DNA of 64,000 nucleotides from assembly GCF_034670185.1 (NCBI RefSeq), contig NZ_JAXMNY010000005.1, forward strand, positions 1-64,000, in the 5' to 3' direction. This document shows positions 51,909-59,900 of this stretch, piece by piece. Position numbers and translations under genes: made by a program. Source of the DNA: Nisaea sp. GTDB lineage: Bacteria > Pseudomonadota > Alphaproteobacteria > Thalassobaculales > Thalassobaculaceae. The notes beneath the pieces are model-generated. The model did not search any database. It was not told the DNA's origin and was given only the letters and a program-made list of their open reading frames with translations. How positions within the stretch are numbered: position 1 is the stretch's first letter; the number at the start of each line of letters is the position of its first letter.

Positions 51909-54581
51909 CTATGCCGCCGCCGCCTTTGGATCATAGTCGAGGTTCGATGCCAGCCAGCGCTCGACCTCTTCCACCGTAGCGCCCTTGCGCGCGGCGTAGT
52001 CCGCCACCTGATCACGGCCGATCCGGCCAAGGCCGAAATAGCGCGATTCCGGATGCGAGAAATAGAAGCCGGAGACGGAGGAAGCCGGCCACATGGCGTT
52101 GCTTTCGGTGAGAGACACACCTGTCGCCGCCTCGGCATCAAGCAGACGGAACAGTTCGGGCTTTTCCGTATGGTCCGGACAGGCGGGATAACCCGGTGCC
52201 GGACGAATACCGCGATACTCCTCGGAGATAAGCTGCTCGTTGCTGAGCGTCTCCCCCGGAGCATAGCCCCAGAATTCAGTCCGCACCCGCTCATGCATGC
52301 GCTCGGCAAAGGCTTCGGCCAGCCGGTCGCCGATCACTTTCATCAGGATCGCGTCATAGTCTTCATGCTCGGCTTCAAGAAGCTTCGCCCGCGCGTCGAA
52401 TTCCTCACCAGCCGTCACCACGAAGCCGCCGATATAATCGGCCACCCCGGTATCCAGCGGCGCGATGAAATCAGACAGCGCCAGATTGGCCCGATCGGCC
52501 CGGCTGTGAATGCGCTGCTGACGCAACGTATGCAGAACGCTCCGTCGCTCGGTGCGGCTATCGTCAGTGAACAGTACGATATCGTCCTTGTCCGCAGCCG
52601 CCGGCCAGAAGCCGACAACCGCACGAGCCCGTACCCAGCCTTCGGAGATCATCCGGTCGAGCATGCGGCGCCCGTCATCATAGAGCGAGCGCGCGGTCTC
52701 GCCGACTTTCGGGTCGTCCAGGATATCCGGGAACCGGCCATGCAGCTCCCAGGCCTGGAAGAATGGCTTCCAGTCGATCCGTTCGGCCAGTTCGGCGAGA
52801 TCGTAATTATCGAAGACCTTGGTCCCAAGAAAAGACGGCTTCGGCGGCTGGTAGGAGCTCCAGTCGATCTGGGTCGCGTTCTCCCGGGCCTCTTCCAGAG
52901 TCAGGCGTTTCGCCCCGCTGTTGCCTCTCGCATGGTGCGCCCGAATTTTCTCGTATTCGTTCGCTACCTCGCCAGCGAAATCCTGGCTGTTGCTCTCCGA
53001 GAACAAGTTTCCGGTCACCCCGACTGCACGGGACGCGTCGGTGACATAGACCACCGGACCGTCATAATTCGGGGAGATCTTGACGGCGGTGTGCACTTTG
53101 CTCGTGGTTGCGCCGCCAATCAGCAGCGGCAATGTCATGCCCTCCCGCTTCATCTCCGAGGCAACATAAGCCATCTCTTCCAGGCTCGGTGTGATCAGGC
53201 CGGACAGACCGATGGCGTCGACCTTTTCCGCCTTGGCGGTTTCCAGAATCTTGGCCGACGGCACCATGACGCCGAGATCGATGACCTCGTAATTGTTACA
53301 CTGGAGGACGACACCGACGATGTTCTTGCCGATATCGTGGACGTCGCCTTTCACGGTCGCCATCAGGATCTTGCCGTTCGACCGAGCCTTTCCGTCCGCC
53401 GCCTGCTCCATGTAAGGCAGCAGGATCGCGACCGCCTTCTTCATCACCCGCGCGCTCTTGACTACCTGCGGCAGGAACATCTTGCCCGCGCCGAACAAGT
53501 CGCCGACGACATTCATGCCGGCCATCAACGGGCCTTCGATCACGTCCAGCGGGCGGCCGAGAGAAAGCCGCGCCTCCTCGACATCCTCGTCGATAAAGTC
53601 GGTGATACCGTGCACCAGGGCATAAGAGAGCCGGCCCGACACATCCTGTTCGCGCCAGGTCAGATCCGCTTCCTTGGCCTTGGCCTGGCCACGGAAATTC
53701 TCGGCTACTTCCAGCAGGCGCTCGGTGGCGTCGTCGCGGCGGTTGAGCACCACATCCTCAGCCCGCTCACGCAGGTCCTCGGGGATATCCTCATAAACCG
53801 GCAGCGCACCCGCATTGACGATTGCCATGTCCATGCCTGCCTTGATGGCATGGAACAGGAAGACCGCATGGATGGCTTCGCGGACAGAATTGTTCCCCCG
53901 GAAGGAGAAGGAGAGGTTCGAGAGACCACCGGAAACATGGGCGCCCGGGAGCTCTGTGCGGATCCGGCGCGTAGCCTCGATGAAGGCCCGGCCGTAATCG
54001 TTATGCTCCTCGATCCCGGTCGCCACGGCGAAGATATTGGGATCGAAGATGATGTCCTCGGGAGCGAACCCGACGGTCCCGACCAACAAATCGTAGGACC
54101 GCTTGCAAATTTCGAACTTGCGGTCGGCGGTATCCGCCTGCCCTTCCTCGTCGAAAGCCATGACGACGACGGCGGCGCCATAGCGTTTAACCAGCCGGGC
54201 CTGCTTCAGGAACGGCTCCTCACCTTCCTTCAGGCTGATGGAATTCACCACCGACTTGCCCTGAACACATTTCAGGCCGGCCTCGATGATCTCCCATTTC
54301 GAGCTGTCGATCATCACCGGCACCTTGGAGATATCCGGCTCCGACGCGATCATGTTCAGAAAGCGGACCATCGCCGCTTTCGAATCCAGCATCGCCTCAT
54401 CCATGTTGATATCGATGATCTGGGCGCCGCTCTCGACCTGCTGACGGGCAACGTCCAACGCCGTCTCGTAATCGCCTTCCAGGATCAGCCGCTTGAAACG
54501 GGCGGAGCCGGTGACGTTTGTACGCTCGCCGATATTAACGAAGCGGGCGCCGGTTTCAGTCACCACTGTTTCATCGCTCAT
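51909..54581 (-). CDS. metH: Methionine synthase, C-terminal polypeptide (folate, B12 and activation domains)
   Basis: The 890-aa protein holds the pterin-binding barrel (VNIGERTNVTGSARFKRL), the cobalamin cap and binding domain with KGDVHDIGKNIVGVVL (the His is the lower cobalt ligand), and the SAM-binding activation domain (GIRPAPGYPACPDHTEK). It lacks the homocysteine domain, which the next upstream gene encodes. The start overlaps that gene's stop by 4 bases, so the two are made together and must assemble. Confidence 0.96.
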   Translation of the reverse strand: MSDETVVTETGARFVNIGERTNVTGSARFKRLILEGDYETALDVARQQVESGAQIIDINMDEAMLDSKAAMVRFLNMIASEPDISKVPVMIDSSKWEIIEAGLKCVQGKSVVNSISLKEGEEPFLKQARLVKRYGAAVVVMAFDEEGQADTADRKFEICKRSYDLLVGTVGFAPEDIIFDPNIFAVATGIEEHNDYGRAFIEATRRIRTELPGAHVSGGLSNLSFSFRGNNSVREAIHAVFLFHAIKAGMDMAIVNAGALPVYEDIPEDLRERAEDVVLNRRDDATERLLEVAENFRGQAKAKEADLTWREQDVSGRLSYALVHGITDFIDEDVEEARLSLGRPLDVIEGPLMAGMNVVGDLFGAGKMFLPQVVKSARVMKKAVAILLPYMEQAADGKARSNGKILMATVKGDVHDIGKNIVGVVLQCNNYEVIDLGVMVPSAKILETAKAEKVDAIGLSGLITPSLEEMAYVASEMKREGMTLPLLIGGATTSKVHTAVKISPNYDGPVVYVTDASRAVGVTGNLFSESNSQDFAGEVANEYEKIRAHHARGNSGAKRLTLEEARENATQIDWSSYQPPKPSFLGTKVFDNYDLAELAERIDWKPFFQAWELHGRFPDILDDPKVGETARSLYDDGRRMLDRMISEGWVRARAVVGFWPAAADKDDIVLFTDDSRTERRSVLHTLRQQRIHSRADRANLALSDFIAPLDTGVADYIGGFVVTAGEEFDARAKLLEAEHEDYDAILMKVIGDRLAEAFAERMHERVRTEFWGYAPGETLSNEQLISEEYRGIRPAPGYPACPDHTEKPELFRLLDAEAATGVSLTESNAMWPASSVSGFYFSHPESRYFGLGRIGRDQVADYAARKGATVEEVERWLASNLDYDPKAAAA

Positions 54582-55642
54582 GCCGGCACCTCGAACGGCT
54601 CAAGGCCGGAAAGCCGCATGCGTCGCGGCGGTTTAGGAATGTCGCGCGGCGGCACGCCCTTGACGGCCTCTGCGATGGCCCGAATGTGATCCGGCGTGGT
54701 GCCGCAACAGCCGCCGACGATATTGACCAGCCCGTCACGGGCCCAAGCGCCAATCTCGCGCGCGGTTTCTTCCGGGGTCTCATCATAACCGCCAAAAGCG
54801 TTCGGCAGGCCCGCATTCGGGTAGGCGCTGACGCAGGTCTCGGCGACACGGGAGAGTTCGGCGAGGAAACCGCGAAGCTGATGCGCCCCGAGCGCACAAT
54901 TGAGGCCGACACTGATCGGCTTGGCATGGCGTACCGAGTTCCAGAAGGCTTCGGGTGTCTGCCCCGAGAGCGTGCGGCCGGAAAGGTCCGTGATCGTGCC
55001 GGAGATCATCAATGGCAACCGGATACCGGTCTCTTCCGCCAGCTCGTCGATCCCGAACAAAGCCGCCTTTGCGTTAAGCGTATCGAAAATGGTTTCCACC
55101 AGCAGCAGATCGGCGCCACCCTCGATCAGACCGCGCGCGGCTTCCTTATAGGCTCCGGCCAGCTCGTCGAAATTGGTATTGCGAAAAGCCGGATCGTTGA
55201 CGTCCGGAGAAATCGACGCCGTCCGGTTGGTCGGGCCGAGCGCACCGGCGACAAAACAGATCCGGCCGGGCTCGTCGGCCTCAGCCGCATCCGCAGCCTT
55301 CCGGGCAATCCGCGCGCCTTCGAAATTCAGCTCATAGACCAGATGCTCGGCGGCATAATCCGCCTGGGCGATTGTGGTCGCGCTGAACGTGTTGGTCTCG
55401 ACGATATCCGAGCCCGCATCGAAATAGGCGCGGTGAATTTCCTCGACGATTTCCGGCCGGGTCAGGTTCAGGATATCGTTGTTACCGCGCAGGTCGGAGC
55501 CATGGTCTGCAAGACGCTCTCCACGATAGCCGGCCTCGTCCAGGTTATAGCCCTGCACCATGGTCCCCATGGCGCCATCCATCACGAAGATGCGCTCGCC
55601 GAGCAGGGTCTCGAAGGCTTTGATCCGGTCTTCCCGATTCAT
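54578..55642 (-). CDS. metH: Methionine synthase, N-terminal homocysteine-binding polypeptide
   Basis: The 354-aa protein is the homocysteine S-methyltransferase barrel of MetH: FVMDGAMGTMVQGYNLDEAGY, GLNCALGAHQLRGF and VGGCCGTTPDHIRAI, which hold the three zinc cysteines. It is separate from the rest of MetH, which follows with a 4-base overlap. The split form occurs in some alphaproteobacteria. It shows that the methyl transfer to homocysteine is intact here. Confidence 0.95.
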   Translation of the reverse strand: MNREDRIKAFETLLGERIFVMDGAMGTMVQGYNLDEAGYRGERLADHGSDLRGNNDILNLTRPEIVEEIHRAYFDAGSDIVETNTFSATTIAQADYAAEHLVYELNFEGARIARKAADAAEADEPGRICFVAGALGPTNRTASISPDVNDPAFRNTNFDELAGAYKEAARGLIEGGADLLLVETIFDTLNAKAALFGIDELAEETGIRLPLMISGTITDLSGRTLSGQTPEAFWNSVRHAKPISVGLNCALGAHQLRGFLAELSRVAETCVSAYPNAGLPNAFGGYDETPEETAREIGAWARDGLVNIVGGCCGTTPDHIRAIAEAVKGVPPRDIPKPPRRMRLSGLEPFEVPA

Positions 55643-56508
55643 GTGCTTTTCCTTCTCCGGACCAACGTCGTGGCCCCGAGGCTTGTTTTGATAACGCGGC
55701 GGAGATCGCGCGGCGAGGAAGACGGCAGGAAGGCAAGCCGACCGCCCAGCATCGGGTCCTCACACAGCGTCCGGACCGTATTGGCATCCGCCGCCGGGCT
55801 CAGGGCCACAGCCCCTTTCCAGTACGGCAATACATGCTCCAGCAGCGCCGGGGCAGTTTCGGGTATATCGCCCGGGTTCACGCCGATCGCTGCGACCTGC
55901 ATGGTCGCGGCAAGCGCGGCGGCCTGGGCAAGGTCTTCATGGATCTGGTCACGATCGAACTTGCCCGGATGCAATGCAGGACGAAGCAACAGCATCAGGG
56001 GAACCTTCTGCTCTGCCTCGGTCATGCCCCAGCGGGCGCCATTCATCGCCGCAGCCACATGCGACGGGCGAGCCGCAACGTCGATCAGCACCGCATCGAC
56101 ACCGCCCGCAACCTGCGCGGAGACAAGGCAGCGCGCGGTGGATTCGATTTCGTCCGCCGTCATGAAGCCCGTGACCGGAACCCTCGACGGCAAGCGGACA
56201 TCGCCGATCACCAGCACCTGATGAGCCGCTTCGTCCGCCACCGTCCGGGCCAGCTCGGCGCCGAGATAGCTGACAGCAAAGGCTTCGTCGAACATGCGGA
56301 AGCTGCGCAGCAACTGCGGAGCAGCCCCGCCGGAATTGGTGAAAAGCACCTCGGCACCGGCCTTCACGAAACGCCTATGCACTTTCATGACCAGCTTCGG
56401 ACGCTCGATATTCAGCGCCTCGACGCAGCCGCTCTTGCCGACCCAGCGCGCAAGTTGCGACGCCGGGGCGGGGGCGGCATGCGGAATGCGCTCTCCCACT
56501 CCCGTCAT
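55639..56508 (-). CDS. Degenerate homocysteine S-methyltransferase-family protein
   Basis: The 289-aa protein aligns with the neighbouring MetH N-domain (for example LNIERPKLVMKVHRRFVKAG against LTRPEIVEEIHRAYFDAG). It lacks the N-terminal GAMGT motif, and its counterpart of the GGCCGT zinc site reads ALSPAADANTV without cysteines. It is therefore unlikely to bind zinc or activate homocysteine in the usual way. Start 56508 overlaps the metF stop in ATGA; its own stop overlaps the next gene by 4 bases. It may be a regulatory or structural partner of MetH. Confidence 0.82.
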   Translation of the reverse strand: MTGVGERIPHAAPAPASQLARWVGKSGCVEALNIERPKLVMKVHRRFVKAGAEVLFTNSGGAAPQLLRSFRMFDEAFAVSYLGAELARTVADEAAHQVLVIGDVRLPSRVPVTGFMTADEIESTARCLVSAQVAGGVDAVLIDVAARPSHVAAAMNGARWGMTEAEQKVPLMLLLRPALHPGKFDRDQIHEDLAQAAALAATMQVAAIGVNPGDIPETAPALLEHVLPYWKGAVALSPAADANTVRTLCEDPMLGGRLAFLPSSSPRDLRRVIKTSLGATTLVRRRKST

Positions 56509-57371
56509 GCGGCCTCCGACAGGTTCGGACGCATGCCGAGCAGATGGCAGGTGGCGAAGGTCAGCGACGGCACATTCAGGGTGTAGAAATGGAAATCCGT
56601 CACGCCTTCCTGAATCAGACGATGGCACAGATCGGCGGCAGTGCTGGCGGCAACCAGCTCACGCGTCTCCGGGTCCTCGTCCAGCCCCTCGAACCGCTCG
56701 AACAGCCAATCCGGAACCGAAGCCCCGCATCGCTTGCTGAAATTCACCATCCTGCCGAAATGACCGATCGGCATGATGCCCGGCACCAGCGGAGCATCGA
56801 TACCCGCTTTGGCAACCTTGTCCCGGAAACGCAGGAACAGATCGACATCGAAGAAATACTGGGTGATCGCGCGATCAGCGCCATTGTCGATCTTCGCCTT
56901 CAGATTAGCGATATCCGCAGCCTCTGACGGCGAATCCGGATGCGCCTCCGGATAGGCTGCGACGGAAATATCGAAATCACCGATCTTGCGCAGGCCGGAG
57001 ACCAGATCCGCCGCATTCTCATACCCCTTCGAGTGCGGCTGATAGCGGCCCGTGGCCTGGGGCGGATCGCCACGCAGGGCGACCAGCCTGGTGATACCCG
57101 CCTCAAGCCAGCCCTTGGCAATGCCGTCAATCTCGGCCTTGTCGGCGCCGACGCAGGTCAGATGCGCCGCAGGCTCCATACGCCCGTCATCTTTCAGTTT
57201 CTGCACCACTTTCAAGGTGCGCTCCCGCGTCGTTCCGCCGGCACCATAGGTGACCGAGGCGAAAGCCGGGCCGAGAGGGGCAAGCTTCTCCACAGTGTTC
57301 CAAAGGCGCGCTTCAGCAGCCTCGCTGGAGGGCGGAAAAAATTCAAAGCTGACAGAAAGTTTCTCGGTCAT
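56505..57371 (-). CDS. metF: Methylenetetrahydrofolate reductase
   Basis: The 288-aa flavoenzyme makes 5-methyltetrahydrofolate for methionine synthase. It has SVSFEFFPPSSEAAEARLW at the start, SVTYGAGGTTRERTLK and LVALRGDPPQATGRY, and ITQYFFDVDLFLRF. It is second in the operon. Its ATG shares a base with the stop of the ArsR-type gene, and its stop overlaps the degenerate methyltransferase. It supplies the methyl donor for the split MetH downstream. Confidence 0.97.
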   Translation of the reverse strand: MTEKLSVSFEFFPPSSEAAEARLWNTVEKLAPLGPAFASVTYGAGGTTRERTLKVVQKLKDDGRMEPAAHLTCVGADKAEIDGIAKGWLEAGITRLVALRGDPPQATGRYQPHSKGYENAADLVSGLRKIGDFDISVAAYPEAHPDSPSEAADIANLKAKIDNGADRAITQYFFDVDLFLRFRDKVAKAGIDAPLVPGIMPIGHFGRMVNFSKRCGASVPDWLFERFEGLDEDPETRELVAASTAADLCHRLIQEGVTDFHFYTLNVPSLTFATCHLLGMRPNLSEAA

Positions 57372-58333
57372 CAGAGCGCCTCCGCCACAAGATCATTGGC
57401 AATTTCAATCCGGCTCTTGCCGGTCCAGATACACACCGTGAGGTCTCCACCGTCGATCCGCTCGACTTCCTGAATTTCAAGACCGGCCTTTGTGAACAGC
57501 CGCTCCACATCGGTATCGGAGAACCCGAGCCATCGATGGGCATGACGTTCCCGCAAATCCGCGAGGTCATGAGAGGCGAAATCGACCAGCACCAACCGGC
57601 CGCCGGGGCGCAACACCCGCGCCGCCTCGCGCACCATGTCCGCCGGGCTGTCGGCGTAATGCATCAGCATATTGGCCGTGACCGCATCGAACCGGTGCGC
57701 CGGGAACGGCAGGCGATACATGTCCGCATGCCGGACCTGACAGTTTCGCAGCACTTCCTGATCGAGATAGCTCCGGGCAATCGCCAGCATCTCGCGGGAA
57801 TTATCGACACCGACAGCGGCCCGGACATCCTCACCGACAAGGCGCAGTACGCGGCCCGTACCGGTCCCGATATCCAGCAGATCGCGCACCGGCGCGCTGA
57901 GAATGCGGCGCTTGAGACGGGCATCGACACTTTCGTCATCGATATGCTGGCCTCGCATATCTTCCCAGTTCTGGGCATTCCGGCGGAAATACTCCTCCGC
58001 CACCTGGGCGCGCTGCAGCTTGATTTCGTCCAGCCGCTCCAGATCGACGGATATGACATCATCATCATCTGGCGTCAGGTCCACCAGCATACGGGCGAGG
58101 TCGGACACGTCGCTGTCCTCGCTCATCCGATAGAATGCCCGGCTACCCTCCTGATGGCGTTCCAGCAGATTGGCCTCGACCATCAGCTTAAGATGACGGG
58201 AAACCCGGGGCTGACTTTGCCCCAGTACCTGTACCAGTTCCGTCACAGACAGCTCGGCATGCGCGCACAGCATCAGGATGCGCAATCGCGTCGGCTCGGA
58301 GACAGCCCGGAGGCCTTGCAGCAAAGTTTCCAT
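57371..58333 (-). CDS. ArsR-type HTH regulator fused to a SAM methyltransferase domain
   Basis: The 320-aa protein has an ArsR winged helix (about 1-95; LSVTELVQVLGQSQPRVSRHLKLM) and a class I methyltransferase domain (about 140-270; LLDIGTGTGRVLRLVGE; LRPGGRLVLVDFASHD). It starts the methionine operon, coupled to metF. The C-terminal domain probably senses SAM or SAH, as in SahR-like control of methionine genes; enzyme activity is possible but not needed. The palindrome at 58369-58384 is its likely target. Confidence 0.88.
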   Translation of the reverse strand: METLLQGLRAVSEPTRLRILMLCAHAELSVTELVQVLGQSQPRVSRHLKLMVEANLLERHQEGSRAFYRMSEDSDVSDLARMLVDLTPDDDDVISVDLERLDEIKLQRAQVAEEYFRRNAQNWEDMRGQHIDDESVDARLKRRILSAPVRDLLDIGTGTGRVLRLVGEDVRAAVGVDNSREMLAIARSYLDQEVLRNCQVRHADMYRLPFPAHRFDAVTANMLMHYADSPADMVREAARVLRPGGRLVLVDFASHDLADLRERHAHRWLGFSDTDVERLFTKAGLEIQEVERIDGGDLTVCIWTGKSRIEIANDLVAEAL

Positions 58334-58368
58334 CAGGTCAGTTAACCAGTTCGGTTAAACACAATCAT

Positions 58369-58384
58369 ATAAAGATGTCTTTAT
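58369..58384. promoter_or_regulatory. Perfect palindrome upstream of the methionine operon
   Basis: ATAAAGA-TG-TCTTTAT is a perfect 7+7 inverted repeat, 35 bases upstream of the ArsR-methyltransferase start. A second inverted repeat, TTAACC-N5-GGTTAA (58342-58358), lies between it and the ATG. The first is the better operator candidate for autoregulation by an ArsR/SahR-type repressor. Confidence 0.68.
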
Positions 58385-58647
58385 GTTTTTATATTTATGC
58401 CGGAGAAGAGTCAAGCCGGACAGACGTGTCACAGATAGGCTTGATGGCCAGCAAAGGAGGACTAGGCGCGGGACCAAATGTCGCGGCCATGCAGGACAGA
58501 CATTGGAAACCGGCAAAAAACATGCTCCAGAAGTCTCCGCGGACAATGTCGGATCGCTGTGCATCTCGCAAAATCTTTGACAAAGAAGACGCCAGACCAC
58601 ATAGAGCAGGCATGCTTGAAGCACCCGCTTCACAAGGAACCGAGGCA
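58385..58647. other. 263-base non-coding stretch, or a weak N-terminal extension
   Basis: A plus-strand frame stays open from 58375, but codon use and amino acids before Met at 58648 look random and no ribosome site is seen. The minus strand also stays open without a recognisable product. I see no confident feature here other than a presumed promoter. Confidence 0.4.
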
Positions 58648-58875
58648 ATGTTGCTTGAATTTTTAGAATCCGCAGGAAGCATCGCCCTAGCAATTGCCGG
58701 GATCGCCGCGTTCTTCTGGATCGGCCTGACGCTGACAATCCGCCGCGCCAACAAAGGCGAACAGAGAACAACTAGGGAACACAAAGCGGAAGATCTGGAA
58801 AAAGAAATCGACGCGGAAATTGCGGAACGACGCAAGAAAAGCGGTTTGGCTCAACATCCGCCGATTTCGGCATAA
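58648..58875 (+). CDS. 75-aa single-pass membrane protein with charged tail
   Basis: The protein has one N-terminal transmembrane helix (SAGSIALAIAGIAAFFWIGL, about residues 9-28) and a Glu/Lys/Arg-rich C-terminal tail that may form a coiled coil. The start at 58648 follows an AAGGA/GAGG purine tract; the longer frame from 58375 is not convincing. No family is recognised. It stands alone between the methionine operon and the glycan genes. Confidence 0.58.
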   Translation: MLLEFLESAGSIALAIAGIAAFFWIGLTLTIRRANKGEQRTTREHKAEDLEKEIDAEIAERRKKSGLAQHPPISA

Positions 58876-58909
58876 ATCCCGGTAAACGAGCAATCCCGGG
58901 ACAGATCAG

Positions 58910-58938
58910 GACGGCGCGACAGTTATTGCCGCGCCGTC
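58910..58938. terminator. Bidirectional hairpin between convergent genes
   Basis: A perfect 9-bp GC-rich stem (58910-58918 with 58930-58938, 11-base loop) lies between the convergent 75-aa gene and the DAHP-synthase-like gene. T-tracts are poor on both sides, so it may protect 3' ends rather than terminate by itself. Confidence 0.5.
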
Positions 58939-58947
58939 ATTTCCAGA

Positions 58948-59868
58948 TCAGGAATTGCTGCCGACATCCAGCGTCCGGCCAATAGCCGTCGCGATCGGTC
59001 GCATTGCCTTCATCATATCGTCGAATTCCGCAAAGGAACTCGCCTGCAGCGGATCCACAGCCGCGTTGCGCGGGTCCGGATGTACTTCCAGCATCAGTGA
59101 GTCGGCACCGGCCGCGACCGAAGCCAGCATCATCGACTTGACCCAGGGCTGCCAGAACGTGGCGTGAGACGGATCGGTCATCACCGGCAGGTGCGTGACT
59201 TCCTGAGCCGCCGGCACGACCTGGAGATCGAGCAGGAAGCGGGAGGTTGCCCGGTGCGTATGCGGCACGACAACACCGCGCTCGCACAGCACGATCTGCG
59301 GCGTGATGCCAAGCCTGTCATGCTCAAGCGCGATGTATTCAGCCGCCATCAGCCAGTCCCGGAGCGAGGAGCCATAACCCCGCTTCAGCATCACCGGCAT
59401 GCCGGTCTTGCCGACTTCAGTCAGCAGCGGATAGTTCTGCATATTCCGGGTGCCGATCTGCAGCATGTCGGCATGTTTGGCGACGATCTCGATCTTGTCG
59501 ATTTCCATCACTTCGGTAACGATCGGCAGGCCTGTTTCCTGCTTTGCTACCGTAAGCCACTTCAGGCCGTCTTCCCGCGTCTCGAAGAATTTAGGGCTGC
59601 GATATGGGAAGCTCAGCGGCTTGAAGGCACCCCCGCGCAGGAAATGACCGCCAGAGGCTTTGATCGCCTTCGCGCTCTCGACAATCATCTCCTCGTTCTC
59701 GACCGTGTTCGGCCCGGCCATGACCGGGACCAGCGGCCCGCCGATCTCGATACCGCCACAGGTGAAGACCGTCTTGTGGTCCGGCGACTTCTTCGCGACG
59801 AGCGGGATCTTTCCGGCAATATCGTCTTCGGTCAGGTCTTTGCCGGGAAATTTGTTCTCTACGGCCAT
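58948..59868 (-). CDS. DAHP/KDO8P synthase-family enzyme with Asn in place of the metal Cys
   Basis: The 306-aa aldolase-like enzyme matches the type I-beta DAHP synthase/KdsA family, which condenses PEP with an aldose phosphate. It has FLRGGAFKPLSFPYRSPKF and DMLQIGTRNMQNYPLL. Metal ligands His235, Glu261 and Asp272 are in place (DPSHATF; EVHPDPRNAAVD), but the usual GPCxxE reads GPNTVE (Asn54), as in metal-independent KDO8P synthases. The DPSH segment also lacks the usual Gly/Arg ending. It may make aromatic-pathway DAHP or another 3-deoxy-ulosonate for the glycan genes upstream of it. Confidence 0.86.
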   Translation of the reverse strand: MAVENKFPGKDLTEDDIAGKIPLVAKKSPDHKTVFTCGGIEIGGPLVPVMAGPNTVENEEMIVESAKAIKASGGHFLRGGAFKPLSFPYRSPKFFETREDGLKWLTVAKQETGLPIVTEVMEIDKIEIVAKHADMLQIGTRNMQNYPLLTEVGKTGMPVMLKRGYGSSLRDWLMAAEYIALEHDRLGITPQIVLCERGVVVPHTHRATSRFLLDLQVVPAAQEVTHLPVMTDPSHATFWQPWVKSMMLASVAAGADSLMLEVHPDPRNAAVDPLQASSFAEFDDMMKAMRPIATAIGRTLDVGSNS

Positions 59869-59900
59869 GGTGCATCCTCTCCTGCGGGAAATCTTTATCT

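Noticed and set aside
58334..58384. Possible SAM riboswitch before the methionine operon
   Set aside because: The region between the palindrome and the start codon is about 35 bases, too short for a SAM-II or SAM-I aptamer, and a protein regulator is encoded first in the operon.
58375..58647. N-terminal extension of the 75-aa membrane protein to 166 aa
   Set aside because: It has no ribosome site, low-complexity random-looking residues, and would begin inside the met operator palindrome.
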